This document shows positions 22,700 to 34,141 of a stretch of DNA of 64,000 bases, in pieces. The stretch comes from Conchocele bisecta (taxonomy: Eukaryota > Mollusca > Bivalvia > Lucinida > Thyasiridae). Each line of letters starts with the position of its first letter. Positions within the stretch are counted from its first letter, which is position 1. The stretch lies in the NCBI GenBank assembly GCA_029237695.1, contig CM055280.1, positions 36,850,508 to 36,914,507 on the forward strand, written 5' to 3'. The translations under genes and the position numbers were made by a program. The notes beneath the pieces are model-generated. The model did no database searches. It was not told the origin of the DNA and saw only the letters and a list, made by a program, of their open reading frames with translations.

Positions 22700-23309
22700 G
22701 ATTCAAACATTAGCATGCAGCAGTCTATGCCAGTTAATATTGGTGAAAGGGTGATGGGTATGCACAGATGTAATGGGTAAAATTGAGGCGGTTATGTGAA
22801 TTTGTTGACATCATTTAATAACGTCATGTGACTATGTTCAGCCAGGATAGTATATCCCTGTCAATGCACATCTAGTTACCTTATAAATGGGCAATCGGCT
22901 GATAAAAGTCCTCACATTTCACCTGTAATATCTGTTATGCAATGAATTGGTCATCGCTTATCTCTCCTGTTTGGGCAAAATTAGTAAACAGCCAAAAAAC
23001 AATTAAAAATTGCATCGATAATAATGGGGTTGGGGGGGACCTGCACATTTTTATCATCATTAAAAATGAAATTAATTGCTGACAATGTATCTTCCATTTC
23101 ACTTGTGGTGGTGCAAAAACAATTGCACTTTTTAGTACATGTAGTTCAATATAGGTTGACATGAACTTGGATGAAAATGTGTAAATGTTCATTCTTTTCA
23201 AGACCTGACAATCACATGTTAAAAAGTAAATTAAAAAAGTGGTAAAAATAAATTGCACACATTTTGAAAAATGCAGCCTGAGAACCAACAACATGTGTAT
23301 AGCCTTAGT
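22700..23309. other. No gene seen
   Basis: Intron DNA without recognised repeats. The open stretch on the minus strand at 22935-23312 lacks any domain or codon bias and is likely chance. Confidence 0.5.
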
Positions 23310-23735
23310 CAAGGTGCATGATCACGTGGTTACAACAACAACAATAATGGCTGAAAGTATTGAAAGCTCGCCCACTCCAAAGTAAGTACTATTTGATATT
23401 TTCCTTAATAGGCAACTGATCTTGATGAAATCGCAGAAAACACGTCTTCATGAGCTGCATTTGGTGTATAGCACATACTTGTGTGTCGTTTTTGCGAAGA
23501 ATCGATTTCCGTTTCAGTGGACACGGAAATTGATTCTTCGCAAAACGACAGAAGTTTGGGCCAAAGTACCGAGACCACCAAATGCAGCTTAACAAACTTC
23601 AATGTTTGATGCACCATATTTCATCAAAATCTGTTACATATTAAGGACAAAATAAAAGAATACGTCCTTTGAATCGGAGGGCTTCTGGAAGTTTCAGTAC
23701 TTGTTGTTGTTGTAACCACGTGAACATACACCTTG
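23310..23735. mobile_element. 426-bp TIR element with inner hairpin
   Basis: Ends CAAGGTGCATGATCACGTGG and CCACGTGAACATACACCTTG, extended by GTTACAACAACAACAA/TTGTTGTTGTTGTAAC. Inside, AGCTGCATTTGGTG pairs with CACCAAATGCAGCT, and TTGCGAAGAATCGATTTCCG with its complement. Confidence 0.85.
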
Positions 23736-23894
23736 TTAGTTATAAACCAGACATTGCTTTGCTTGAACTTGTATACAGAATTACTATGCCTGTCTGTACT
23801 GTAAGGTCTGTTGTTTCGTATACACGGGCTGTTGTGGGAGATTTCTTCTTTGTTCTGTATTTCACAGATATTACTTTAAAAATACACTATTTTA

Positions 23895-24634
23895 ATGCCC
23901 CTGTCTCGGTAGAGCCGGAGGCATATAGTGCATGTCCGTGTGTCCGTCCGGCAGATTAAGAAGTTTGCCGGAGTGTCAATTCTGTTGTGCATTAAAGGAG
24001 TACTTTAATATTTCAATACATCTTACCTGTGGACAAATGCCACATATTCATGCTGCCCTTAATATGAACTTGCCCTTTTGACCTTCACAACTTTGCTTAA
24101 GCACTTAGAAGTTTTGATTAAGAAGGTTTTACTTTACTGGAGTTTCTCAATTTCAACTTCTATATCACTTGAAGGATTACTTGGATATTTCAATACATCA
24201 TACTTGTGCCATATTGCCAACATCCATGCTGCCCTTAGTATGACCTTGACCTTTTGACCTTGACAACTTTGAACTTTTTCACACATTAAGAAGTTTGCCG
24301 GAGTTTTTATGCCACCGGTCTCGAAGAGCCGGGTGGCATATTGTTTTTGGACCGTCCGTCTGTCCGTTCGTCCGTCTGTCCGTCCGTCACACTTTTCGGT
24401 TAACCACTTTGTCAGTTTCTCAAACTGGCCATAGCATCTACATAAGTTGCTTAATCGCTTCAATACTTCAACACTTCATTCATTGGTATGTGTGCCACAC
24501 CTGCCTTTTCATAATTTATATGACCTTGCCTTTTCACCTTCACCAGGTTACTTAAATGACTTAACCACTTTGTCACAGTTTCTCAAATATGCTGCAGGTG
24601 GCATCCGCGTTCGACAGACGCAGTTCTTGTTGTA
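23895..24634. mobile_element. Two overlapping mosaic elements, the second ending CAGTTCTTGTT
   Basis: First start GTCTCGGTAGAGCCGGAGGC with GTCCGTGTGTCCGTCC; second start at about 24308, GCCACCGGTCTCGAAGAGCC then GGGTGGC (hairpin), a GTCCGTCTGTCCGTTCGTCC tract, and end CGTTCGACAGACGCAGTTCT then TGTT. The reverse-strand DGRTDGRTDRRT peptide is only the GTCCGTC tract read backwards. Confidence 0.7.
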
Positions 24635-24715
24635 TGTGCAGATACCATGGAAATTGCCCAAAAATTAATCTCATGCACCGATATTTATCCTAACTGTAGC
24701 CATTTCAAAGTTATA

Positions 24716-24908
24716 TTAACCCTTACAATGCTGAATTAATTTATGTCGTCTGCTGAATATTTTTTATGTTTCCATTTTTCTCATCAATAACTTGGTTTGG
24801 CAGCACTTTAGAATCAAAATGCTGCCAAACCATGTTTTACTGAGAGAAAAGACAAAATATGAATTATCAGCAGACGATGTTTTTCGTTTCCCGCATTCTA
24901 AGGGTTAA
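24716..24908. mobile_element. Fold-back MITE, TTAACCCTTA family (copy 5)
   Basis: TTAACCCTTACAATGCTGAA ... CCGCATTCTAAGGGTTAA, TTAA on each side, TCGTCTGCTG/CAGCAGACGA inner pairs; apex partly deleted. Confidence 0.85.
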
Positions 24909-25028
24909 GTAAGTGTTCATGAATTAACGTTTTTTGTGAATCCCAGCCTAAATAGCAGGTATGTGTGACGTACATTCCCTACTATACATACAGGCTCTGG
25001 AGGGAATGATTGTATGTCGTGGAAACCT

Positions 25029-25243
25029 GGGGGCCGTTTAAGTGCCAATATAGGATTGTCTGGGAATTTCAATTGATGGATTTACATTTATTGAGCATAG
25101 GCTGCACATGCAGCCTATGCTCAATAAATGTAAATCCAATAATTGTTTGCAGGAAAACAGTGTTAATGTGGAATTTACAGACAATCATATTTTTTTGCAT
25201 TTACGAACATTTTAGTCATGCGAAGTTTAGTGAAACGGGCCCC
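25029..25243. mobile_element. Palindromic MITE, GTTTCACTAAAC family (copy 4)
   Basis: Left end GGGGGCCGTTTAAG is truncated, right end GTTTAGTGAAACGGGCCCC intact; core palindrome around GCACATGC. Confidence 0.8.
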
Positions 25244-25365
25244 TGCTTCAACGCTAGAGACCACTTTCCCTAAGTTTGGAAACGGTGTTGATCATGTTAA
25301 GCTGGCTTGTAATGAGCAGTCTCATCTTGATCTGCACCTTTGTCTACAATATGACCCCCTTTTTC

Positions 25366-26792
25366 TGCATAATGGAACAGTCTTTAACATGAAATAGTGG
25401 AACAGTCTTTAACATGAAATAGTGGAACAATCTTTAAAGGTACATGCCCACTCAGTAGGCACAAAATGTTCTTTATATCAGAGACATCATCTGAGACATT
25501 TTCTTGCACAATAAACAATCATTCACATATTGATTGGCAGTATTAGACATTGTATATAAGAAGTAAGTTTCCACACTGATATCAGGGGCGACAACTGTGT
25601 TTCCTTAAAATGTTAACGAACAGTACTATTTATTCTCTGTATTTATTTTTCGCTGTGCATTGAATGATCATACTTTATAATCTGTCGAAAATATTATTAT
25701 TTCAGATGATGCATTTAATTAGTATAAATAATTAAAAAATATCATGCCTCATTTGAATATGAAAATAGCCCGATACCACCGCGCGTCACTATCAGTAAAA
25801 TAAATATTACTGAATATTATATGTATAGCGGGCACTTGTAATTTTTAGAACTGGTGGAATAGTGACACAATTATACGCTTATTTAATTCATATAAAGAAC
25901 ATTCTGTGCCTACTGAGTGGGTATGTACCTTTAACATGAAATAATGGAACAGTCTTTAACATGAAATAATGGAACAGTCTTTAACATTAAATAATGGAAC
26001 AGTCTTTAACATGAAATAGTGGAACAGTCTTTAACATGAAATAATGGAACAGTCTTTAACATGAAATAATATGAAATAGTGGAACAGTCTTTAACATGAA
26101 ATAATGGAACAGTCTTTAACATGAAATAATGGAACAGTTTTTAACATGAAATAATGGAACAGTCTTTAATGGAACAGTCTTTAACATGAAATAATGGAAC
26201 AGTCTTTAACATGAAATAATGGAACAGTCTTTAACATGAAATAATGGAACAGTTTTTAACATGAAATAATGGAACAGTCTTTAACATGAAATAGTGGAAC
26301 AGTCTTTAACATGAAATAGTGGAACAGTCTTTAACATGAAATAATTGAACAGTCTTTAACATGAAATAATGGAACAGTTTTTAACATGAAATAATGGAAC
26401 AGTCTTTAACATGAAATAGTGGAACAGTCTTTAACATGAAATAGTGGAACAGTCTTTGACATGAAATAATGGAACAGTCTTTAACATGAAATAGTGGAAC
26501 AGTCTTTAACATGAAATAATGGAACAGTCTTTAACATGAAATAATGGAACAGTCTTTAACATGAAATAATGGAACAGTCTTTAACATGACATAATGGAAC
26601 AGTCTTTAACATGAAATAGTGGAACAGTCTTTAACATGAAATAGTGGAACAGTCTTTAACATGAAATAGTGGAACAGTCTTTAATATGAAATAATGGAAC
26701 AGTCTTTAACATGAAATAGTGGAACAGTCTTTAATATGAAATAATGGAACTGTCTTTAACATGAAATAGTGGAACAGTTAACATGAAATAGT
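25366..26792. repeat. 25-bp satellite array, unit GGAACAGTCTTTAACATGAA + ATAAT
   Basis: Three units before and about 34 after an inserted element (25438-25930). Units differ mainly by AATAGT/AATAAT and single bases; some truncated units occur near 26065 and 26165. Confidence 0.95.
25438..25930. mobile_element. 493-bp TTAA-inserted MITE within the 25-bp satellite
   Basis: Inverted ends AGGTACATGCCCACTCAGTA then GGCAC, about 45 bp with one or two changes. Flanked by TTAA at 25434-25437 and 25931-25934, and TTAA is part of every satellite unit, so the insertion point and duplication are exact. piggyBac-like by target choice (inference). Confidence 0.92.
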
Positions 26793-26859
26793 CCTTGTCA
26801 GTTACTTCAGAGGTTTTGAGTTAAACCCACTTCTACTTAAAAAAGTGCTTTATTGCTCT

Positions 26860-26975
26860 TTAACCCTTTCACCACTACAGACCTGTATAGTGGTATTGAC
26901 TAACAGTGTAGATCCAGATGGACGAGCCGTCTCATTAGGATCTGTACTTTTCACAAGTAATTTTCATATTTTTAG
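26860..26975. mobile_element. Partial, inverted copy of the TTAACCCTTTCA family
   Basis: TTAACCCTTTCACCACTACA with GACCTGTATAGTGGTATTG and CAAGTAATTTTCATATTTTT, complementary to the right half of 18442-18662. Confidence 0.6.
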
Positions 26976-27230
26976 ATCCCAAAGGCATACCCCTGGCGTC
27001 GTAGTCAGTGTTTGTCTGTCCGTCTTCAAGATTCGAAAACTTAACCTTAGGGGAAATTTGTTATAATTTATGTTTCCTTTCACCAAATGTCTTGATATTT
27101 CACACATGCCTTTCTCTAATGATTCACTATCATGCTGTGTCAAATCCACGACCGTCATACCCCCGTTAACCCCAAGGTCAAGGTCACAATCTTAGTGCAT
27201 TCATAAACTTAACTTTGAGGGAAATTTGTT

Positions 27231-28170
27231 ATAATAATTATACCCCCACAAACAAAGTTTGTTGGGGGTATATAGGAGTCAGCTTGTCGGTCTGTCGGTC
27301 TGTCGGTCTGTTGTCAATTCCCTTCCGCTCTATATCTTCTACACCGATGCATGGATTATCAAATGGCTTGGCACAAATGTTTGTCATGATGAGAAGGTGT
27401 GTCGCGATCAATAACCACGCACCTACGTCCAAGGTCAAGGTCACAGTTGAAGGTCAAAGGTCAAACCTATAGAAATTCCCTTCCGATCTATATCTTCTAC
27501 ACCGATGCATGGATTATCAAATGGCTTGGCACAAATGTTTCTCATGATGAGAAGGTGTGTCACGATCAATAACCACGCACCTACGTCCAAGGTCAAGGTC
27601 ACAGTTGAAGGTCAAAGGTCAAACCTATTGAAATTCCCTTCCGCTCTATCTACACCGAAGCATGGATTATCAAATGGCTTGGCACAAATGTTTTCTCATG
27701 ATGAGAAGGTGTGTCGCGATCAATAACCACGCACCTACGTCCAAGGTCAAGGTCACAGTTGAAGGTCAAACAAAGGTAAAAAATATTGAAATTCCCAAAT
27801 GGCTTGGCACAAATGTTTCTCATGATGAGAAGGTGTGTCGTGATCAATAACCACGCACCTACGTCCAAGGTCAAGGTCACTGTTGAAGGTCAAAGGTCAA
27901 ACCTATTGAAATTCCCTTCCGCTCTATATCTTCTACACCGATGCATGGATTATCAAATGGCTTGACACAAATGTTTCTCATGATGAGAAGGTGTGTCGCG
28001 ATCAATAACCACGCACCTACGTCCAAGGTCAAGGTCACAGTTGAAGGTCAAAGGTCAAACCTATTGAAATTCCCTTCCGCACTATATATTCTACACCGAT
28101 GCATGGATTATCAAATTGCTAACCACGCACCTACGTCCAAGGTTACAGTTGAAGGTCAAACATATTGAAA
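27231..28170. mobile_element. Mosaic element with about 159-bp tandem core
   Basis: Starts with hairpin CCCCCACAAACAAAGTTTGT then TGGGGG, followed by (GTCGGTCT)3. About six monomers contain TTCCCTTCCGCTCTATATCT, GGATTATCAAATGGCTTGGC and AAGGTCAAGGTCACAGTTGA. The fourth monomer is shortened. Confidence 0.8.
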
Positions 28171-28189
28171 TTCCCTTCCGCTCTATATC

Positions 28190-28568
28190 GGTATAGAGTT
28201 TATGTACACTACTCCTCTCAAACCTTCCAGTCAATCGATCTGAAACTTTACACACATCTTCTACATGTATTGAAGATGTGCACCTTTGTGTTTTTATGCG
28301 GAAAAAAATATTTTTAACAAAATAACAAAAATATCGCCTTTTTAACTTAGCCATTTTTTCTACATTTTTGTATGCAATACTATATGCTTTCTACTTTACA
28401 CATCTCTATTTAAATTAGTATACTTGTTTATCACAACAAGAGGAAGATATAATGCTATAGATTTTCAAATTCACATTAAGGTTTCTTGCCTTGGTGACAG
28501 CTTCACATTTCTGCATCTTCTCTGTCTGGCCCATATTCAACGGACGTATTTTGTGATTTACAGCACTC
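28190..28568. mobile_element. ACTCCTCYGAAACCGTTCAG element, single unit, CTCTTGTT end
   Basis: Follows directly on the previous element; ends ACAGCACTCTTGTT. Same body as 51790-52939. Confidence 0.65.
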
Positions 28569-28571
28569 TTG

Positions 28572-28631
28572 TTCTTAAAGGGACTAGTCTGAAAATCATT
28601 TTGTAACGGTTATAGGGGAGAAAGGGTTAAC
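28572..28631. mobile_element. Fragment of the TTAACCCTTTCA fold-back family
   Basis: AAAGGGACTAGTCTGAAAAT through GAGAAAGGGTTAA: end piece of the same family as 18442-18662, truncated, directly next to the SINE. Confidence 0.55.
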
Positions 28632-28641
28632 ATACACTACC

Positions 28642-28830
28642 CGACGGATGGGTTGTGGCCTAGGGGTTAGAGAACACCTTACTTCCAATCCGTAGGTTGT
28701 GGGTTCAAACCTCACCTTAGGCATCGAAAATAATTTTGTAGTATTTCTATCCCACTTGTCTGTCGGTTGAGACTTTAATCTGTTGCCCCTGTCTCTATAT
28801 GACCTTAGCTGTTAGTGGCATGTTAAACCC
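28642..28830 (+). mobile_element. tRNA-derived SINE just upstream of exon 4
   Basis: The head carries an A-box (TGGCCTAGGGG, 28656-28666) and a B-box (GGTTCAAACCT, 28702-28712) at tRNA-like spacing, so an internal Pol III promoter is visible. The tail reads GACCTTAGCTGTTAGTGGCA then TGTTAAACCC, the tail type seen in mollusc SINEs (possibly V/RUDI-like; not verified). It ends about 25 bp before the exon 4 acceptor. Confidence 0.8.
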
Positions 28831-28856
28831 ATTCACTTTTCATATGCCACTTGCAG

Positions 28857-29046
28857 GACCTGGAGACCATGTTGCGTATAGAGGCAGAGAAGGTGTCGGC
28901 TGCGGTCAAGGAGTCTGGCACCAGGTTCCCCGACCTTATCACCCAGCGAATGCAGGATCGCGTACACATGATGCAGAAACTGCGCAACACTCGCGTCAAA
29001 CTTCCTGCCAATATATACGTTGTCAGCTGTGCCGAAAGTCTCACAG
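28857..29046 (+). CDS. ROCO gene, exon 4 (end of Roc, G5-like SCA motif)
   Basis: Acceptor CTTGCAG|GACCTG, phase 0. Encodes residues 587-649 plus the first base of codon 650. A charged amphipathic helix leads to the strand IYVVSCAESLTG; SCA (643-645) occupies the place of the G5 SAK/SCx motif. The donor ACAG|GTATGA leaves phase 1, which fits exon 5. A SINE tail ends only about 25 bp upstream of this acceptor, so the polypyrimidine stretch lies right at the edge of a mobile insertion. The stretch is GC-rich and free of stops, unlike both flanks. Confidence 0.91.
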
Positions 29047-29114
29047 GTATGAATGGATTACATTTTCAGTTATACCTATGTATTTAGTTTTCTCTGAGAT
29101 GATACTAAAAGGGG

Positions 29115-29305
29115 ATCCGTGACCAGTGTAACTCCTGATCTAATAGCACACTTCTGTAGCCTGATATCATCTATATTGCTTGTTAGAAGCATAGCATGTG
29201 TTTCATTGATGGGCTGGCTAACAGTGCAGATGCACAGGCTGATCTGGATCTACACTTGTCGTATAGCCCATAAGCCATATTTCTCCAGTCACAGCCTCCT
29301 GGCTT
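29115..29305. mobile_element. TGACTGCAGAAAT-family repeat (copy 3)
   Basis: GTGACCAGTGTAACTCCTGA ... TATTTCTCCAGTCACAG; near 29308-29345 it carries a short piece of SINE tail (GACCTTAGCTGTTGATATGC). Confidence 0.65.
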
Positions 29306-29429
29306 TAAATGACCTTAGCTGTTGATATGCTTTTAAACACCAATAAATCAATTCAGTCACAGCTACATATATAAACTCAAAGGTCTGGGTCTCAGATATG
29401 TGCAAAAAGTGGTAATTTAATTAGGGCAC

Positions 29430-30056
29430 CGCCGAGGTCTCGGTAGAGCCGGAAGCATACAGTGTTTGGACTGTGTGTCTTACCGTCCGTCCGTCCAGTC
29501 CGTCCGCTCGCCCGTGCGCCCGGCACATTAAGAAGTTTGTCTTAGTTTCGAAATTATGTTATAACTTCTATACCCCTTGAAGGACTACTTAAATATTTTA
29601 ACACAGTATACACCTGTGGACAAGTTGCACACATCCATGCTGCCCTTAATCCATCCTTGACCTTTTGACCTTGACAACTGTGAAGTTTTTCACACCTAAT
29701 AAGTTTTCTTTAGCTTCTCATTTCTGTCATAACTTCTATATACCTTAATGGATTACTTTAATATTTCAATACATCATACTTGTTAACAAATGCCACACAT
29801 GAACACCGCCCTTAATATGACCTTGACATTTTACCCTTCATAAATGTGCTTGTGAATACTTATCACTTTCGTTAATTAACTTTGCCACAGTTTCTCCAAT
29901 CTGCATTCGTGTGCTGACAGGCCACATTTTTGTTGTAAGAGTTTCTCAAATCACCTATAATTTCTGGTTAGTTTGCTACTGATTGTACGTCCATACGTCT
30001 GTCTATTTATTTATTTGAAAGTTTGCGTAAGAGTTTGTCAAATCACCTATACTTTT
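29430..30056. repeat. Mosaic-element bodies with TGACCTTTTGACCTTGAC monomers
   Basis: Starts GTCTCGGTAGAGCCGGAAGC and TCCGTCCGTCCAGTCC; monomers with CATCCATGCTGCCCTTAAT. A second type starts near 29975 (GATTGTACGTCCATACGTCT) and recurs at 35465, after the transposon. Confidence 0.6.
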
Positions 30057-31501
30057 TAGCTCACCTGAGCAAAGCTCACGTCGTCCGACGGACAAACGTC
30101 GTCCGTCGTCCGTCATCGTCCGTCATCGTCCGTGAACATTTTCAAACGTCTTCTCCTCGGTAACCATTGCGCCTATAGTCAACAAACTTCATGGTCATGG
30201 TCCTTAGGTAGGGGGATTACAAAATTGTTAAAATGATGTCATTACGTAATCCAAGATGGCCACCGTCTAAAAATAGCACAAATTCTTTAAAAATCTTCTT
30301 CTCAAGAACCGCCAACCGGATTTCGACAAAACTTGGTAGGAATGATTGATGTACATTGCTCTTTCAAAGTTGTTAAAATGGTGACCCCGGGGTCAAAAAT
30401 GGGCAATGGCCCGTGGCGTGGGGTCAAATATTTTTGCTCAAAATTTTATTTTGATGAATAGGGTCATGTCATATATAAAATTGAAGGTATCAATGAGGCA
30501 ATCACTCTGGTGCATTTTTTGTCGAAATCGGATGGTTGTGTCATCCAAGATGGCCGCCAAAAGGTCAAAAGGTCGTTCTTTTATTTGACATTTCAAAATT
30601 CTTCTTCACATGAACCGCTTGGCCCATGGTAGCCAAACTTAAAAGTTATGGTCCATTGGTGAAGCCTTTTCAGATTTGTTAAAATGGAGGTCATCACTAA
30701 TCCAAGATACACGTCTAAAAATAGTATAAATTCTTAAAAAATCTTCTTCTCATGAACCGCTAGCCGGATTTCGACGAAACTTGGTAGGAATGATCGATGT
30801 ACAATGCTCTTTCAAAGTTGTTAAAATGGTGACCCTGGGTTCAGAAATGGGCGTGGCCCGTGGGTCAAATTAGGGTCAAATTTTATTTTTGACCGAATAT
30901 GGTCATGTTATATATCAAATCGAAGGTATCAATGAGGCGATCACTCTGGTACATTTTTTGTCAAAATTGGATTGTTATGTCATCCAAGATGGCCGCCGAA
31001 ATGTCAAAAGGTCGTTCTTTTATTAGAGATTTAAAAATTCTTCTTCACATGAACCGCTTGGCCCATGGTAGCCAAACCCCGGGCTCAAAAATGGGCATGG
31101 CCCGTGGGGTCAAATTGGGGTCAAATTTTATTTTTGACCGAATATGCTGATGCCATATATGAAATTGAAGGTATCGATGAGGCGATTGCTCTGGTGCAAT
31201 ATTTGTCAGAATCGGATGATTATGTCATCCATGATGGCCACCAATAGGTCCATTTATTCAAGATTTTGAACGTCTTTTTCTCAGGAACCACATGGCCGAT
31301 ACTGGCCAAACTTCATAGGAAGTTAAGATCCTTGGGTGAAGCATTTTCAGATTTGGTAAAATGAGAGTCATTGCTTAATCCAAGATGACCGCCATCTAAA
31401 AATAGCACAATTTTTTTAAAACACATGAACTCAATGTCACATTCTCCTCTGGTGTTCATGGAGTCAGGTGAGCGAATTAGGGCCATCATGGCCCTCTTGT
31501 T
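30057..31501. mobile_element. Helentron-like mosaic element (CACCTGAGC family) in intron 4
   Basis: TAGCTCACCTGAGCAAAGCT start with GTCCGTCGTCCGTC tract; end AGTCAGGTGAGCGAATTAGG, hairpin GGGCCATCATGGCCC, TCTTGTT. Core as in 5026-6879. Confidence 0.78.
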
Positions 31502-31895
31502 TCTGTTTGCCTTTAGCTAATATCTTCATATGGGTTGTTTTACAATCATGGTACATTGAGCTTAAGCCCATATTATGGCCTATTTAATCCCACACAATAC
31601 ATGTATACATCAATGCCATCATTCCAAAATGTTGGCCCCTATTACACCTGTCAGTCACAGGAAAAAAAATATTTGAAACATATTTTTTTTCTTCAAAATA
31701 GGTAATTATGTGCCATTTATTGATAAAAACGCAGTCTCATCTAAATTTTGTGCATGTTTGAGCAGATACACCAATCGTATTTGGAACTTTAAGACACTCT
31801 TGACAACATAGAACTAATGACATAAAAAAAAACCTGTAAGGTTATGTCAATTTGTGTTCTCGTGAGCTTGCATGGAAGACAGGAGGGTCATTTCC

Positions 31896-31918
31896 GTCAA
31901 AAAATGTCCTCTCCGAAT
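31896..31918 (+). repeat. Subterminal motif of the 3.9 kb transposon, copy 1 of 7
   Basis: GTCAAAAAATGTCCTCTCCG. Further forward copies at 32077-32100, 32239-32262, 34505-34529 and 34841-34863; reverse copies at 32606-32628 and 34874-34897. The shared core is GTCAAA, a short A/T spacer, then TTGTCCTTTCCGA. The pair at 34841-34897 forms a hairpin. Clustering near both ends and absence from the coding part fit transposase-binding repeats. Confidence 0.8.
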
Positions 31919-33146
31919 AGGGCATGGTAAACCCACTGTTAAACATGAGTCAGGTAAAAAAAAACATGTCACAAATAACACTCATCTATTGCCCATATAA
32001 AACCAACAATCATTTATTCTCTGTCCATGCAAGATTTTTGAAGCCAGGTGCTCGAATGCTGCCAATTGGGGATTCCGTCAAAATATGTCCTTTCCGAAAA
32101 ACATGTTATTTGCTCATTACTCCTCAACAAACATAAATATGTAAACTCTTATTAGTGTCAATAGTAGTACATACCATGTTGAATATTTGGCATGTTGTAT
32201 GTCTTGTTGATCATTGATTTTTCACCTTGGAATACTATGTCAAACAAATTGTCCTTTCCGATAAAAAAGGGTGAGCTTCATGATCATACGTAAGTGGTAT
32301 AAATATGCAGAGTTTCTCAAGATATCAACTTTTTATTTTGGTCTGTGTAGACTATAGTATGAAAAGTAATAATTTTCTTTACCATACAGGTAGCTGATGT
32401 ATTTTTAATACAGTTCAAACTGTCAATAATATATATTGTACCATTAAATTTAATAATACTTTGACATAAAAACATAATTTTTCATTGCCTTTTTTCCATT
32501 CTGATGAATATATACACTGCGTATACACTTCCAACCCTCCAAATGCTGCATAGGACATACACTAGTCTTACCAAATCATGATTCTGAGCTCAATACCTTG
32601 AAATGTCGGAAAGGACAAATAATTTGACACATTCCTCTTTGTTCTTCAAAGCTATATGTGCTTGTCTGTTGTATATACTGGTAGGCTTAGATGATCTAGT
32701 ACTCACAGAGGAACACATACCTCCACTCCTGCATGACACCTTACACTGGTTGGTGGTCTATAAGTTGGCTAACCTGCTACTAATACTCACCAAAATGAAA
32801 GCTGCATAGATCCTTCCTAGCAAAACTAATTTGGTGGTGGTTCTATTATTACTGCAGGATAAAGAGTGCAATCTGGTGGTAGAAATGCTCCTTTTTTTAC
32901 TTTGAGAAAGAAGTAAATTGCGGAGCATTTGAGAACCAGATAAAGATGCACACTTGATGCTGCATTAATAATTCGTTCTTTCTAGAACTTAGCTGCATCA
33001 CTAACATTTGTGTAGAATGTCAGAAATACTAACCGTAAAGTTTCCCTTCAATCTGAGAAAGCGAAAGACTGGCTACTAAAGCAGACAACAAAAGCCAAAG
33101 TACAGACAAAATGTAAGACTAAACAAACCCAGCATGTTACAAACAA

Positions 33147-34141
33147 ATGCAAGTGAAGGACAGAGAAAGGAAAGAAGGAAAATATAAACATGTGGCAGAT
33201 TTAAACCCGGACGAAGCAATCAAACAAAGACAGAAATGGAAACATGACAAGCAAGTCCAACGATCAGCAAATGCACCTAAAGATGAACCGCCAAAGAAGC
33301 TTAAGCTGATGACAGACAATGAACGAAAAGAGTACAACCGTCAGAAAAAGAAAGTAGAGATAGAAGGAACAGCCAGAAGAAAGCACATGATAAAATGATG
33401 GACAGAAGTAGGAAACAGATGACTACTGACAATACAAAATCAGACATAAACCGTGCATCAAGTCGGGCAACACACTTTAGACGCGCCAAGATAATCCAAC
33501 AGGAACTGTCACATTCACCACGGTCCTATGCTAGAGTGATAGACAGAGTCATTAGCTGCGCGAGTCCACAAAAGCAAGAGGGGTTGGAGAAACGAGGGGT
33601 GAAGAGAAAATTGGATGAGTCAATGTGTGCAGCCACAACTTCAATCCAAGAAAAGATAGATGAACTTCCAAGGACGAATGGACAAAAAAGCAAAGCAACA
33701 CTATAAGATTTTGGCTCATGCTGCATGTCATGCAACAGCAAAATACCCATGAATGAAGAAGAAGGTTGCTTCTCTACTGGGCATAGGAGGTTGTGTACTC
33801 CGACAGAAATGGTTTGAATGAAAACAAAGAAAAGACATTCTGCCACAATCAACCAAAGATCTAGTAACATATACTGGAAAAGTGTAGCTATCTCGAAGGA
33901 AGTACCCCTGAAGAAGAGGGTTAAGAAGGGAAAGCCACCCTTTCTTCTAGAATCCTTATATATAGAAGCATATCGACGGTTCAATTCCAGTCATCCAACA
34001 GTAAAGATAGGCTACTGCAAATTCATCCAATGCAAACCAAATAATGTCACGCATATGAAAGCAATGGAACGCATAGTATGCTGCTGCATAAAATGCGAGA
34101 ATGTTAAACTCCTCGGAGCTCCAGATAAATCATATAGATGA
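33147..34141 (+). pseudogene. Transposon-encoded protein remnant (uncharacterised repeat-borne family)
   Basis: Three open stretches on the + strand (33147-33398 in one frame; 33395-33706 and 33818-34141 in another) form one decayed gene with a frameshift near 33395 and stops between. Part 1 is highly basic and charged (QRQKWKHDKQ, EYNRQKKKVE). Part 2 contains LSHSPRSYARVIDRVI and GVKRKLDES. Part 3 has VPLKKRVKKG, then LYIEAYRRFNSSHPTVKIGYCKF and a Cys-rich CCCIKCENVKLL. From memory this order matches a family of unnamed invertebrate proteins encoded by multicopy genes (basic, SP-rich N-terminus; then VKIGxSKFxxLRPxxV and a CxCxxHxN cluster). No nuclease or DDE region follows before the right end, so the copy is probably internally deleted. 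Role in transposition is inferred. Confidence 0.65.

Noticed and set aside
22935..23312. 125-residue open frame on the minus strand
   Set aside because: No recognisable domain, AT-rich composition like the intron around it, overlaps the start of a TIR element.
24134..24463. Charged peptide with DGRTDGRTDRRT
   Set aside because: It is the GTCCGTC tract of a mosaic repeat read on the other strand.
25366..26792. CRISPR-like array
   Set aside because: The 25-bp units are directly adjacent without unique spacers and the context is an animal intron; it is a satellite.
28642..28714. Possible tRNA gene
   Set aside because: A- and B-box are present, but the rest continues into a SINE body and tail, and no acceptor-stem pairing was evident.
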